DNA of 59,017 nucleotides, from positions 1 through 59,017 of the forward strand of contig NZ_VNHX01000028.1 of NCBI RefSeq assembly GCF_008124885.1, read 5' to 3'. Shown piece after piece: positions 52,561 through 59,017 of the stretch. The position numbers and the translations under genes were made by a program. This stretch comes from Sphingobacterium allocomposti. Lineage in GTDB: Bacteria > Bacteroidota > Bacteroidia > Sphingobacteriales > Sphingobacteriaceae. The notes below the pieces were generated by a model that saw only the letters and a list, made by a program, of their open reading frames with translations, did not search any database and was not told the DNA's origin. The stretch's first letter is position 1. Every line of letters starts with the position of its first letter.

Positions 52561-53631
52561 ATGAAGATTAAACACTTCCATATATTTAAGGCGAAGGCTG
52601 CCCTGAATAAGCCTATCGCCGACGCTACGCATCAGCTAACGGAAATATCATTTATCGTGCTACGGATCGAAACCGCATCCGGCGTGGTTGGAGAGTCTTA
52701 CCTCCTAAGTTTTCAATACAGCCCGAGGGCGATCGTAGGTGCTTTAAGGGATGTGGGCGACATGCTGATCGGCCGGGATGTGCACGATATGGCCGGCTCG
52801 TTTGAACATATAAACCAGCTCAGCGAATACTTCGGTACCGAAGGCATCAACCGATGGGCACAGTCTGCTTTTAATATCGCCATGTGGGACGCGTGGGCTA
52901 AAATTTTGCAGCAGCCGGTATGGAAGATCCTTGGAGGGACGGCGCAACGCATCCCCATCTATGGCAGTGGGGGCTGGAGTTCGTACACCATAGATGAGCT
53001 TATAGCGGAAGTTAGCGACTACAAAAAGCGCGGCTTCAGAGCTGTAAAAATCAAGGTCGGCAAACCAGATTGGAAAGAAGATCTGGAGCGGCTACGATAT
53101 GTCCGCGAAGCAGTGGGCGATGACATAGCCATCATGATGGATGCAAATCAGGGAATGAAAGTACCCGAAGCGCTGGCACTGGCGAAAGCGGCCCGCCGAC
53201 TGGACATCAACTGGTTTGAAGAGCCTATCGACCACCACGACTTCCAGGGATACCAACTCCTCCGTAACCAGGCGGGGATATCCATCGCCATGGGCGAAAG
53301 GGAATATAGCTCCCTGCCGCTCCGTGAACTTATCCGCCTGAACGCTATCGATATATGGCAGCCAGACATCCTGCGGATCGGTGGCGTGGAGGCGTGGCGT
53401 GATAGCGCTGCGCTGGCCAAAAGCAACCATATCCCCATATTACCGCACTACTATAAGGATTATGACGTGCCCCTATTATGTACGGTGAGCAACGGCAAAG
53501 GCGCCGAATCCTTCGACTGGATAGACCCGCTCATAGATCATCCGCTGAAAATCGAGCATGGTACGGCGGTTCCCCACGACAGGCCGGGGTGGGGCTTCTC
53601 CTTTAAAGACAGCTTTCTCAACGAACTATAA
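52561..53631 (+). CDS. mandelate racemase/muconate-lactonizing family enzyme (sugar-acid dehydratase-like)
   Basis: The product is a 356-residue enolase-superfamily protein. The capping domain is about 1-125, followed by a TIM barrel with K163-I-K165, metal ligands D194 (MMDANQ), E220 (FEEP) and E246 (GERE), then QPDILRIGG and H296 (LPHYYKD). K165 plus a C-terminal His is the MR-subgroup pattern used by many sugar-acid dehydratases and racemases. It differs from the dipeptide epimerase at 23072, which has a second Lys and a DxD motif. The SDR 13 bp downstream suggests a two-step sugar-acid pathway. Confidence 0.88.
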   Translation: MKIKHFHIFKAKAALNKPIADATHQLTEISFIVLRIETASGVVGESYLLSFQYSPRAIVGALRDVGDMLIGRDVHDMAGSFEHINQLSEYFGTEGINRWAQSAFNIAMWDAWAKILQQPVWKILGGTAQRIPIYGSGGWSSYTIDELIAEVSDYKKRGFRAVKIKVGKPDWKEDLERLRYVREAVGDDIAIMMDANQGMKVPEALALAKAARRLDINWFEEPIDHHDFQGYQLLRNQAGISIAMGEREYSSLPLRELIRLNAIDIWQPDILRIGGVEAWRDSAALAKSNHIPILPHYYKDYDVPLLCTVSNGKGAESFDWIDPLIDHPLKIEHGTAVPHDRPGWGFSFKDSFLNEL

Positions 53632-53644
53632 CGAAACGACGCGT

Positions 53645-54409
53645 ATGAGTTACCTCGAAAAGATTTATTCCCTGAACGGCCTCCGGGTGGTTGTTACCGG
53701 CGCCTCCAGTGGCCTTGGCCTTCATCAGGCCGTTGCATTAGCAAACTGTGGCGCGACGGTCTTTGCCTTAAGCAGAACGGGGACACCCAAGGTCGACATC
53801 AACATGCCTGTGCCCAAGAATGTGCACTTTGGAAGCCTTGACGTTTCCTCTCCGACGGAGATCCGGCAAAAAATCGGTGATATCGGTGCGGCGGGCGGCA
53901 TCGACGTGCTCGTAAACAACGCAGGTATCACTGAGCGGCTGCGGGCCGAAGATATAAGCGAAGAACAATGGCGGAAGATTCATGATGTCAATGTGGACGG
54001 GGTATTCTGGTGTTCACAGGCCGCCTATCCTTTTTTGAAGGACTCCGCCCATGTGGGACGGATTATCAACATCGCCTCAATGGCTTCGTATCTCGGTTTT
54101 TCCGAGGTTGTCCCCTATTCTTCTTCAAAATCGGCCGTGCTGGGCATTACCAGAGGGTTGGCCGTAGAATGGAGCAAGGATAATATCCTTGTCAATTCAA
54201 TATCACCGGGCTGGTTTCCTTCGCTGATGAGCCAGCAGGTCATGGACGCTGACCGGAAGGCAAAAATCCTGAACAGGATGCCGCTGCATCGATTCGGACG
54301 CCCGGAGGAGCTGTCTGCGATGACCTGCTTTCTGGCCTCGCCGGCGGCCACCTACATCACGGGACAGGATTTTAGCGTGGACGGCGGGGCCCTTGCCTTC
54401 GGTTTTTAA
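53645..54409 (+). CDS. SDR family oxidoreductase (gluconate 5-dehydrogenase-like)
   Basis: The product is 254 residues from ATG 53645 (MSYLEKIYSLNGLRVVVTG); upstream in-frame codons overlap the racemase gene. The glycine motif is TGASSGLG, followed by VNNAGI, INIASM with the catalytic Ser, YSSSKSAVLG with Tyr and Lys, and SPGWFPS. The N-terminal FSLNG-type start and ITGQDFSVDGG end resemble gluconate 5-dehydrogenase and related sugar-acid SDRs. Its coupling to the enolase-superfamily gene supports oxidation of a sugar-acid intermediate. Confidence 0.9.
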   Translation: MSYLEKIYSLNGLRVVVTGASSGLGLHQAVALANCGATVFALSRTGTPKVDINMPVPKNVHFGSLDVSSPTEIRQKIGDIGAAGGIDVLVNNAGITERLRAEDISEEQWRKIHDVNVDGVFWCSQAAYPFLKDSAHVGRIINIASMASYLGFSEVVPYSSSKSAVLGITRGLAVEWSKDNILVNSISPGWFPSLMSQQVMDADRKAKILNRMPLHRFGRPEELSAMTCFLASPAATYITGQDFSVDGGALAFGF

Positions 54410-54571
54410 CACCGGAACATCGACGTCCATTTTATCGAGGCGATCTAAATATAGGGCATGCCTTCTTTAAGTCATATCTGTCGCTCTCGCTGAAGGAGCG
54501 TCTGGAAATATGACGTAAAGTCCAAAACCGGGCGCATGACGGCATGATCCATGAATGAGATGGTAAAAATT

Positions 54572-54586
54572 GTTAATATGTGTTAA
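54572..54586 (+). promoter_or_regulatory. GTTAA-N5-GTTAA box of sRNA copy 3
   Basis: GTTAA at 54572 and 54582 in TTGTTAATATGTGTTAAATG, 63 bp before the predicted sRNA start. The following TACACCATA is also shared with copy 2. Confidence 0.6.
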
Positions 54587-54634
54587 ATGTACACCATACG
54601 ACGCACCCTGGAACAACAATTGATAGTTTACTTG

Positions 54635-54705
54635 TAATTCATAATTTAGGTTAATAATTGGTTAGTAGTAAAATCCCGAAGCTCCCCGCTTCGGGATTTT
54701 TCATA
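54635..54705 (+). ncRNA. multicopy small RNA candidate, copy 3
   Basis: A -7-like TAGTTTAC (54624-54631) precedes TAATTCATAATTTAGG, TTAATAATTGGTTAGTAGTA and a hairpin with arms AAATCCCGAAG and CTTCGGGATTT, loop CTCCCCG, ending in T5. Stem bases differ from copies 1, 2 and 4 while pairing is kept, which argues for an RNA structure under selection. No coding potential. Confidence 0.65.
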
Positions 54706-54731
54706 AATATTTAAAATATCTATAGCGCATA

Positions 54732-54762
54732 TTGCTTTTCAAAAGCCCGTTCCTTATATTTA
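54732..54762 (+). promoter_or_regulatory. promoter TTG-N20-TATATTTA
   Basis: TTG (54732-54734), a 20-bp spacer and TATATTTA (54755-54762) precede the small-protein operon at 54869 by about 107 bp. Confidence 0.6.
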
Positions 54763-54868
54763 TAGTCTGAAACCTCGGCAACAAAACCCGTAACACCGAG
54801 TCGGTGCGGCGGAACCGGATGATTCGCGACGGTAGCAGGACAATGTTTAACAAAAACAACGCTAAATT

Positions 54869-55087
54869 ATGTTTTCAATCGGATTACTACTGATGTACCT
54901 TATCTGGGCCGGGTTTATTGCTATCGTCCTTTATGGTCTTTACCGTGTTTTGTCAGCCTTGTTGGACCGGTACCTGGACGCCCGACGTGACCACACCGCG
55001 GCACTGCGCGAGCAAAACGAGACGCTGAAACAGATCGCTTCAGCACTGACTAAACGGGACGGAACGCCAAACAACGACTATCAATAA
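54869..55087 (+). CDS. small membrane protein with C-terminal coiled coil (72 aa)
   Basis: One N-terminal transmembrane helix (IGLLLMYLIWAGFIAIVLYGLYRVL) is followed by a charged helix ALLDRYLDARRDHTAALREQ ending in LKQIASAL, probably a short coiled coil in the cytoplasm. No family is known. It lies 9 bp upstream of an RDD protein gene and likely shares its transcript. Confidence 0.7.
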   Translation: MFSIGLLLMYLIWAGFIAIVLYGLYRVLSALLDRYLDARRDHTAALREQNETLKQIASALTKRDGTPNNDYQ

Positions 55088-55096
55088 CTGAAAATT

Positions 55097-55543
55097 ATGA
55101 ATACATCCGACAATTTCCCTGCCGTAGAAGAAACGGCCGGGGCGATGGTCTACCCGACCCTTTTAGAGCGAGTTAAAGCTCTTACTGTAGACAATGCTAT
55201 TGTAATAGCCCTTGTTTTCGTCGTATCAATGGCGCTGCTGCCGATTGAAAATGCCCCCAACAGTGTGCGTGTTGTCTGTTTTGCACTTATTTTATTGTAC
55301 GACCCCCTGCTTACCGCTTTTTGGGGTGGAACCATCGGCCATAAGATATTTCGATTAGGCGTAAAACGCGAAGAAAATGAGGAGAGAAACATTAGTCTTC
55401 CACTGGCCATTGTACGTTATATCGCGAAGATTGTCCTAGGCTGGATCTCATTGGTGGCGGTGTCCCTCAGTCCCCGAGGCAGAGCGATACATGATCAATT
55501 AACCGGCAGCATCTTAATTTACGTAGGTGATTTAAAAAAGTAG
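55097..55543 (+). CDS. RDD-family membrane protein
   Basis: The product has 148 residues and about three transmembrane helices. The family marks are present in modified form: LERVKALTVDNAIVIALVF replaces the first R-x-x-A-x-x-x-D block, then LYDPLLTAFWGGTIGHKIFRLGVKR is the central TxGxxxxxL motif, and SPRGRAIHDQLTGSILIY is the C-terminal D-x-x-x-G/T part. RDD proteins are small membrane components of uncertain transport or ion-related roles. Confidence 0.82.
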   Translation: MNTSDNFPAVEETAGAMVYPTLLERVKALTVDNAIVIALVFVVSMALLPIENAPNSVRVVCFALILLYDPLLTAFWGGTIGHKIFRLGVKREENEERNISLPLAIVRYIAKIVLGWISLVAVSLSPRGRAIHDQLTGSILIYVGDLKK

Positions 55544-55580
55544 AAATCCTAAGTATATTTTATCAAACCACAATCAGATA

Positions 55581-56045
55581 ATGAACTATCAGTTTACACT
55601 ACCGGATTTTCCCGACTCAACGTTCGAGATGCAGACTTCCGTGTGGACGGGACGCTCCAAATTATTCCAGGACGGGATTTTAGTTTCGCGCGCCAACGAA
55701 AACGGAAGACCTTTTTTAATTACGGCCGCTTCGGGAGATACGGTAAAAGCGTATCCAAAACCGAGGTATATGGATGTGGTACCAGTTTTGGAAATTGACG
55801 GTATACAATACGATGTTGTGGAAAAACTGACCTGGTTTCAATATGTTATATGCTGCGTGCCGCTGCTGCTTATCTTTTTCGGCGGCGCGCTGGGCGGGGG
55901 CCTCGGAGCTGTCGCATCGTCTATTAACCTGCAGATCATAAGGACGGGGGGCTCAGCAACAGGGAACTATCTGAAGGTCCTGGGTATCACGCTCGCCGCT
56001 TTTGCCTTCTATTTTTTGGTGGCGTATATCATTTGGGGTGTTTGA
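55581..56045 (+). CDS. hypothetical protein with two C-terminal transmembrane helices
   Basis: The product has 154 residues. Residues 1-85 are a soluble beta-rich domain (FTLPDFPDSTFEMQTSVWTG, DVVPVLEIDGIQYDV). Two membrane helices follow (YVICCVPLLLIFFGGALGGG and VLGITLAAFAFYFLVAYIIWG) around a Gly-rich hairpin. I have no family name for it. It is 37 bp after the RDD gene and fits the same envelope operon. Confidence 0.65.
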   Translation: MNYQFTLPDFPDSTFEMQTSVWTGRSKLFQDGILVSRANENGRPFLITAASGDTVKAYPKPRYMDVVPVLEIDGIQYDVVEKLTWFQYVICCVPLLLIFFGGALGGGLGAVASSINLQIIRTGGSATGNYLKVLGITLAAFAFYFLVAYIIWGV

Positions 56046-56157
56046 CGGGTGGAGATCAATACAGCCCGTTAAACGGTCCTCACCTTTCGGCGTCCAACTC
56101 CGTAGAACCTCCCTAGATAAGGAATGGTTTTTGGTAAATAATTTCAAATTCAATGGC

Positions 56158-56673
56158 ATGAAGAATGTGATAGTATACGGAGCAGCAATGGTGCTTTTTA
56201 TGGTTGGCGCCATTACGGAGGTGCACGCCCAACGCGGCCATAAGGAGGATAAATACTGGGAACGTCGGAAAGAAGCCGATAAAAAGCGTGCGGAGTATAT
56301 CCGCGAAAACGAGAAGAAAAGGGATGAGTACATCCGGGAGCGCCGTAAAAAAGAGGACGAATACTATAGGGAATCTACAAAACGACGCCGCGAATACCAT
56401 AAGGAAGTACGCAAACATGGGCGCCCCGTATGGGCAAGCGCTCACCGATACGACGAGCGTAACCACATTTATTTCCCCGATTACCGGACATTTTATGATC
56501 CCTACCGCGGCGGATATGTATTCCTTAACGGTGGTCGGTGGGCGTTCTCTGCACAGATTCCTTCTTTTATGATAAACGTAGACCTTGGACGGGCTAATGT
56601 CAGAATCTTAAAAGATATCCCGCTTGAGCGCCATCCTGAAGACTTCTACGACGATTACGACGAAGAATACTAG
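56158..56673 (+). CDS. exported protein with highly charged helical repeats
   Basis: The product is 171 residues from ATG 56158 (MKNVIVYGAAMVLFMVGAITEVHAQ, a Sec signal); earlier in-frame codons overlap the previous gene. Residues about 30-85 are tandem 8-11-residue units of the type KKRAEYIREN, KKRDEYIRER and KKEDEYYRES, a continuous charged helix. The C-terminal 85 residues are aromatic and acidic (YFPDYRTFYDPYRGGYVFLNGGRW), ending DDYDEEY. Function unknown; envelope or cell-surface location is likely. Confidence 0.7.
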   Translation: MKNVIVYGAAMVLFMVGAITEVHAQRGHKEDKYWERRKEADKKRAEYIRENEKKRDEYIRERRKKEDEYYRESTKRRREYHKEVRKHGRPVWASAHRYDERNHIYFPDYRTFYDPYRGGYVFLNGGRWAFSAQIPSFMINVDLGRANVRILKDIPLERHPEDFYDDYDEEY

Positions 56674-56708
56674 GACGATTAGGAATCAGCTGCGTCAACG
56701 CAGCTGAC

Positions 56709-57227
56709 TTATAACATTCGCTTCATCATGATATCGGTCTGCTCGTCATCGCCCAGCCTGAAGATGTGTTTATCGAATTCGACAAAGCCATTTTTTTTAT
56801 AAAAGCGGATCGCCCGTAGGTTTCTTTCCCAAACGCCTAGCCAGACATAATCGGCATTTTTTTGCTTGGCGACTTCGATTGCTTTCTCGTAGAGGAGCTG
56901 TCCGGCCTTTTGCCCATGGTATTCTTTAAGTACATAAATCCTCTCAATCTCAAGGGCCCTGTCATCCTGCAATTCGGTTTGCGACTTTCCGAAGTTAAGT
57001 TTCAGGTATCCTATTACGGCGTTATGGCGTGCTGCAAAATAGAATTCAGAACCGGGATCGTTCAGCTCAAGAAAGAGCTTTTCTGTGGCAAACCCTTCCT
57101 CTAGATACCTGGACATGTTCTCCTCGGTATTATCTTCTGAAAAGGTTTCATAAAACGTTTGCTTCCCAATTTCCTGCAGCCGCGTTAGGTCACCTATTGT
57201 CACCCTGTTTATGGTTATTTCTTCCAT
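56709..57227 (-). CDS. GNAT family N-acetyltransferase
   Basis: The product is 172 residues from ATG 57227 (MEEITINRVTIGDLTRLQEIG), with a GGAGG Shine-Dalgarno about 12 bases upstream; 12 extra codons would start at 57263. IERIYVLKEYHGQKAGQLLYEKAIEVAKQKN is motif A with the acetyl-CoA loop. DYVWLGVWERNLRAIRFYKKNGFVEFDKHIF is motif B. It resembles the PaiA/spermidine-acetyltransferase-like group, so polyamine or similar acceptors are possible. Monocistronic. Confidence 0.9.
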   Translation of the reverse strand: MEEITINRVTIGDLTRLQEIGKQTFYETFSEDNTEENMSRYLEEGFATEKLFLELNDPGSEFYFAARHNAVIGYLKLNFGKSQTELQDDRALEIERIYVLKEYHGQKAGQLLYEKAIEVAKQKNADYVWLGVWERNLRAIRFYKKNGFVEFDKHIFRLGDDEQTDIMMKRML

Positions 57228-57312
57228 CGTTGTTATCTCCTCCAATAAACTGCAATTTAGCAATCCTTATTTTCAGAAAGCGCAGCTCCAGTTTTTTATT
57301 TTGAAAAGAACG

Positions 57313-58385
57313 TTAGCTTGGTTCTTCACTGCGGAGTACAAGGCTGTGCAAAAAATGCCTAATGGCCTGTAGAAATTCTTCCGGACAACCGAAATGAATA
57401 TTATGATCGGCGCAATCGAACGCCCGGTAAGAGATCAAATGAGGGAACCTACTTGCCAGCTCACGGTTCTCGGCACTGTTTTGGAACAAATCAGGTGTCC
57501 CTACGGCATCTAAAATCAACATCGGCACATGAAGTGTCTCGTAAATAGCCAGGGGTTGTTGAAGTACAATAGAGGCAGCGTACCGACTGACGGACTGGGG
57601 CTGAAAGAGGAGTTTCGCATAGTGGCTGCCGTCCTGCATATGCATATATTCCATTAACCCGCCGTAGCCTATCCACTTATCCTTGACCTGGCGGATAAAG
57701 CCGAAGTTGTGAAACTGGCTCCCACCTGTTTTTTTATCGTAAAAATTGCTATAGACCTCGAACTCAGAGTCGTAAACATCGAAATAGCGGCTTTTTATCT
57801 CGTCGGGTATACGTACCGATTCAAAGAAGGTGGCCAGCTGGTCCGGCGGCAGTTTAAAAAAGGTTGTAGCAAACGCTACGGACCCGCCGTCTTCCAAAAT
57901 GATGGCGGCTACCTGATCTGGATGGTTCTTGTAAAACTCGGTCGCCAGGTAAGCGCCTCGCGAGAAACCGGCTATTACAGTCCTTTCAATACCGAGTACG
58001 TCCAGTAAAGTAGAGAGGTCGTCGGAGAAGTCTGCGAAGTCGGCATCTCTTCCCGGCATCGGTGTCAATCCGTGTCCGTAGTGGTCTACAGAAAGTACGA
58101 AATATCCGTCGTCGACAAGGCGTTCAGCAAAAGGTTCGAAGTCATACGCAGACAGCAGGCTCCCCGGCAGCCATAAAAACGCTTGGTTTTTCGATCGCCC
58201 CAAGACAGATAGGACAAGGTGACATTTTCCGTCTGTAGAAACCCGCGGTGTTGTTTCTCGAAATCGCTGAACAACTGCTTGTCGATTAGGTATTGTCTGT
58301 ACAACATACTGTCCGACGGTTGACACGCAGCGGAGAAAGTGGAAGCCAACTGGACACAGACGAGAAGAACAAGATTCTTAAACAT
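57313..58385 (-). pseudogene. exported alpha/beta hydrolase, frameshifted
   Basis: The 5' frame from ATG 58385 encodes a signal peptide (MFKNLVLLVCVQLASTFSA) and the first strands up to TLSYLSWGDRK. From about 58188 similarity continues in another frame: NQAFLWLPGSLLSAYDFEPF, SVDHYGHG, the nucleophile GFSRGAYLATEFY, the acid in MLILDAVGTPDL and the His in DCADHNIHF, to 57313. Adding one A to the A5 run (T5 at 58187-58191 on the plus strand) restores a protein of about 357 residues. A start at 58326 in the second frame would give a protein without export signal, but its first 45 residues do not look real. Inactive gene or sequencing slip. Confidence 0.82.
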
Positions 58386-58850
58386 AAAACAAAAGTAAAT
58401 GCTTTAAAATTGCGCAATTCTTTTCAAATGTCAACCGTGGTTCGGTCACAATTAATCCGGCAATATGGCGAACAGGGCTCTTGCCGAAACTTGCTGTAAA
58501 AAACCCGCGGATTGCACGCGTGGACTGCTGCTATTACGATGGCAATTATCGTCTTCCGGCGGACCATAGGATCGGCCGTATTACCTACAGATAACCCAAC
58601 CTGGCCCCGCTCCGGCGCGCTATTGATAAACGTCGGAAAAACAAAGTTCAAATGGATACAAGATTAACCTGTTCGGACATCGAACATCTGCAAAGCTTGA
58701 GCCAGCTATTCAAGAGGAAAACAACCATTACCCCTATAAACTTCAGGTGGGGTTTCAACTGCATATCTTAAGCGAAACATTTCTAAAAAGCGGCCGAACA
58801 AGCTTCTTTGACCGCGTAATTATATTCATCAAAAACGAAAAATAAAAATC
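58386..58850. other. intergenic region, nothing recognised
   Basis: No convincing gene, promoter or repeat before sRNA copy 4. Short frames on both strands lack family similarity. Confidence 0.4.
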
Positions 58851-58863
58851 TGCGTTATACTAG

Positions 58864-58922
58864 TAATTCATAAAGGTTAATAATGATTGGTTAGTTAGTA
58901 AAAAAATCCGGCAGCTCCCCGC
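58864..58922 (+). ncRNA. multicopy small RNA candidate, copy 4, interrupted by an IS
   Basis: TATACTAG (58856-58863, in GCGTTAT context) precedes TAATTCATAAAGG, TTAATAATGATTGGTTAG and the 5' terminator arm AAAAATCCGGCAGCTCCCCGC. The expected 3' arm (GCCGGATTTTT) is missing; IS sequence begins at about 58923. No GTTAA pair is found upstream. Confidence 0.6.
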
Positions 58923-59017
58923 GAGGGCACTGAAAAAGCCTCAATTTTTTAATGAGATTTAAAGAAATGACTGAGTATAGGTGTTCCCTTACTCGGTCAT
59001 TTTTGTTTAAAGGGTTT
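58923..59017 (+). mobile_element. IS1182-like element, left terminus
   Basis: GAGGGCACTGAAAAAGCC fits the terminal repeat of IS1182-type elements. Inside it a hairpin with arms AAATGACTGAGTA (starting at 58965) and TACTCGGTCATTT occupies the same place as the hairpin in the left element. The transposase would start just beyond the window and read outward. It is related to, but not the same as, the element at 1-620. Confidence 0.65.

Noticed and set aside
58424..58651. 75-codon minus-strand frame near the right end
   Set aside because: No signal, motif or neighbour context supports it.

Overview
The window is Bacteroidota chromosome, most likely Sphingobacteriaceae (Pedobacter, Parapedobacter or Olivibacter relatives). 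The basis is a SusC/SusD pair, a FecI-type sigma factor overlapping a FecR anti-sigma gene, many lipoproteins and outer-membrane proteins of Bacteroidota families, mostly weak Shine-Dalgarno signals, and several promoters of the Bacteroidota form TTG-N18/20-TAnnTTTG. No rRNA, tRNA, CRISPR array or prophage was seen. Both ends run into IS1182-like insertion sequences pointing outwards, which is also where draft contigs usually break. Layout: 1-620 is the 5' part of an IS1182-like element. 637-5363 is an accessory stretch with a membrane-anchored hypothetical protein, a peptidase S41 remnant, a mosaic duplication, a TPR protein, a CxCC hypothetical protein and an Ig-like lipoprotein. 5364-12761 holds pirin, a DNA-repair group (photolyase, a small KGDYPPSYKN-motif protein, a LigD-type ligase and a divergent AlkB dioxygenase), a GNAT acetyltransferase, a VOC protein, an SRPBCC protein and a short PLDc_N-like ORF. 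The centre, 12947-27345 on the minus strand, is one co-directional catabolic locus: S9 peptidase, DUF1611 (DgcN-like) protein, enolase-superfamily dipeptide epimerase or racemase, APC amino-acid permease, a fused class C plus class A serine hydrolase, SusC, SusD and a second class C serine hydrolase. Read together, the SusC/SusD pair would take peptides across the outer membrane, the exported serine hydrolases and the S9 peptidase would cut them, the permease would import amino acids or dipeptides, and the epimerase and DUF1611 protein would convert D-configured residues, plausibly D-Glu or L-Ala-D-Glu from peptidoglycan. This is the best candidate in the window for an undescribed system. 27752-45999 is a mosaic of short transcription units: an MBL hydrolase, an SDR-AraC operon with a direct-repeat operator candidate, two flavodoxin-fold oxidoreductases, an orphan Vsr nuclease, a frameshifted S66 peptidase, a cytochrome c lipoprotein, a DUF2490 pair, an HxlR regulator divergent from an SDR, a CtaG-like/DUF2243 pair, two MmcQ/YjbR paralogues, an AraC regulator, a Nudix hydrolase, a SUMF1-fold protein, an EamA transporter and lipoproteins. 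46247-58385 has an NTF2-like protein, a FecI-FecR unit followed by an STN protein lacking a TonB receptor barrel, a porin-like barrel, an LLM oxidoreductase, a sugar-acid dehydratase-like enzyme plus SDR operon, four small envelope-protein genes, a GNAT acetyltransferase and a frameshifted alpha/beta hydrolase. Two dispersed intergenic repeat families stand out. One is a REP-like element of about 34 bp with ATCGC/GCGAT ends (seven copies). The other is a probable multicopy small RNA of about 70 nt (four copies) with its own -7 box, a conserved single-stranded GGTTA-rich core and a terminator hairpin whose loop is always GCTCCCCG. Three copies also have a GTTAA-N5-GTTAA box 61-63 bp upstream. 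The fourth copy is cut in its terminator by the right-hand IS.
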